From Nitrososphaerota archaeon (GTDB lineage: Archaea; Thermoproteota; Bathyarchaeia; Bathyarchaeales; Bathycorpusculaceae), in assembly GCA_031260365.1 (NCBI GenBank), contig JAIRJY010000182.1, positions 1 through 6,603 on the forward strand: DNA of 6,603 nucleotides, read 5' to 3'. A program made the translations under genes and the position numbers. Shown piece after piece: positions 6,498 to 6,603 of the stretch (the first letter of the stretch is position 1; every line of letters begins with the position of its first letter). A model generated the notes under the pieces. The model was not told the DNA's origin, did no database searches, and saw only the letters and a program-made list of their open reading frames with translations.

Positions 6498-6533
6498 CTT
6501 TAAATACATAAGGTGTTGTATTTTATGGGTGAT
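6498..6533 (+). promoter_or_regulatory. Plus-strand TATA box and GGTGAT ribosome site for the right-edge gene
   Basis: CTTTAAATAC at 6498-6507 is close to the archaeal TATA consensus. A start about 25 bases downstream falls at roughly 6526-6530. GGTGAT at 6528-6533 matches the 3' end of archaeal 16S rRNA and stands 4 bases before ATG 6538, so it favours that ATG over ATG 6532. The ATG at 6525 leads only to a stop after 12 codons. Confidence 0.45.
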
Positions 6534-6537
6534 GAAA

Positions 6538-6603
6538 ATGAGGCCCATATCTGTAGGGGATAGAGAAAAAATAGTCAAGCATAAAACCAATGGCGAGAGT
6601 GAA
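6538..6603 (+). CDS. Start of a possible transposase/helix-turn-helix gene (cut by window edge)
   Basis: From ATG 6538 (or 6532 in the same frame) 22-24 codons run open to the end of the window, giving MRPISVGDREKIVKHKTNGE and two more residues. The pattern R-P-I-S-x-x-x-R-E-K-I-V, followed by a short basic helix and an N-G-E turn, resembles the first helix-turn-helix of IS630-type and related transposases (R-P-x-S-x-D-L-R-E-R-I-V-x-A...G). It is the only plausible plus-strand gene in the window, and it has a good TATA box and ribosome site. So few residues cannot settle the family. A plain HTH regulator is possible, and no terminal inverted repeat could be identified because the other end lies outside. 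Confidence 0.42.
   Translation, partial: MRPISVGDREKIVKHKTNGESE

Overview
The window looks archaeal and AT-rich. Supporting signs are GGTGAT/GGAGG-type ribosome sites, TTTAAATA-like TATA boxes rather than bacterial -10/-35 pairs, frequent non-ATG starts, and a gene content typical of archaeal surface glycosylation. A relative of Bathyarchaeia or another TACK-group archaeon is my best guess, but this rests on protein flavour and not on a marker gene.

Layout. All well-supported genes except one at the far right edge lie on the minus strand, so the biological order runs from right to left. At 5053-5805 is a polyprenyl/dolichyl-phosphate-sugar synthase-like GT2 glycosyltransferase, apparently transcribed alone and followed by a T-rich terminator-like stretch. 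A 270-base spacer then precedes a tightly packed run of six genes. These are: a small signal-peptide/coil/one-membrane-helix protein (4275-4782, with an apparent frameshift in its signal peptide); a single-span exported protein resembling the outer domain of DUF1616 proteins (3682-4275); a Wzx/AglR-like lipid-linked oligosaccharide flippase (2052-3638); an AglG-like GT2 (1092-2021); a DUF362 protein (131-1069); and the first 42 codons of a Gfo/Idh/MocA oxidoreductase (1-128). Gaps within this run are -1, 43, about 15-30, about 22-52 and 2 bases, so it is probably one operon.

How the genes may work together. The first GT2 would charge the lipid carrier with the first sugar. The AglG-like enzyme would extend the chain on the cytoplasmic face. 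The oxidoreductase could make a modified nucleotide sugar, and the flippase would move the finished lipid-linked glycan across the membrane. The two small exported, sequon-bearing membrane proteins sit directly upstream of the flippase gene and may be outer-face partners of the transfer machinery. That last point is inference, and it is the most interesting part of the window.

Right side. Positions 5854-6497 hold no convincing gene. At the extreme right a plus-strand TATA box and GGTGAT site lead into the first 22-24 codons of an open frame whose N-terminus resembles a helix-turn-helix/IS630-like transposase. A mobile element may therefore begin just inside the window.
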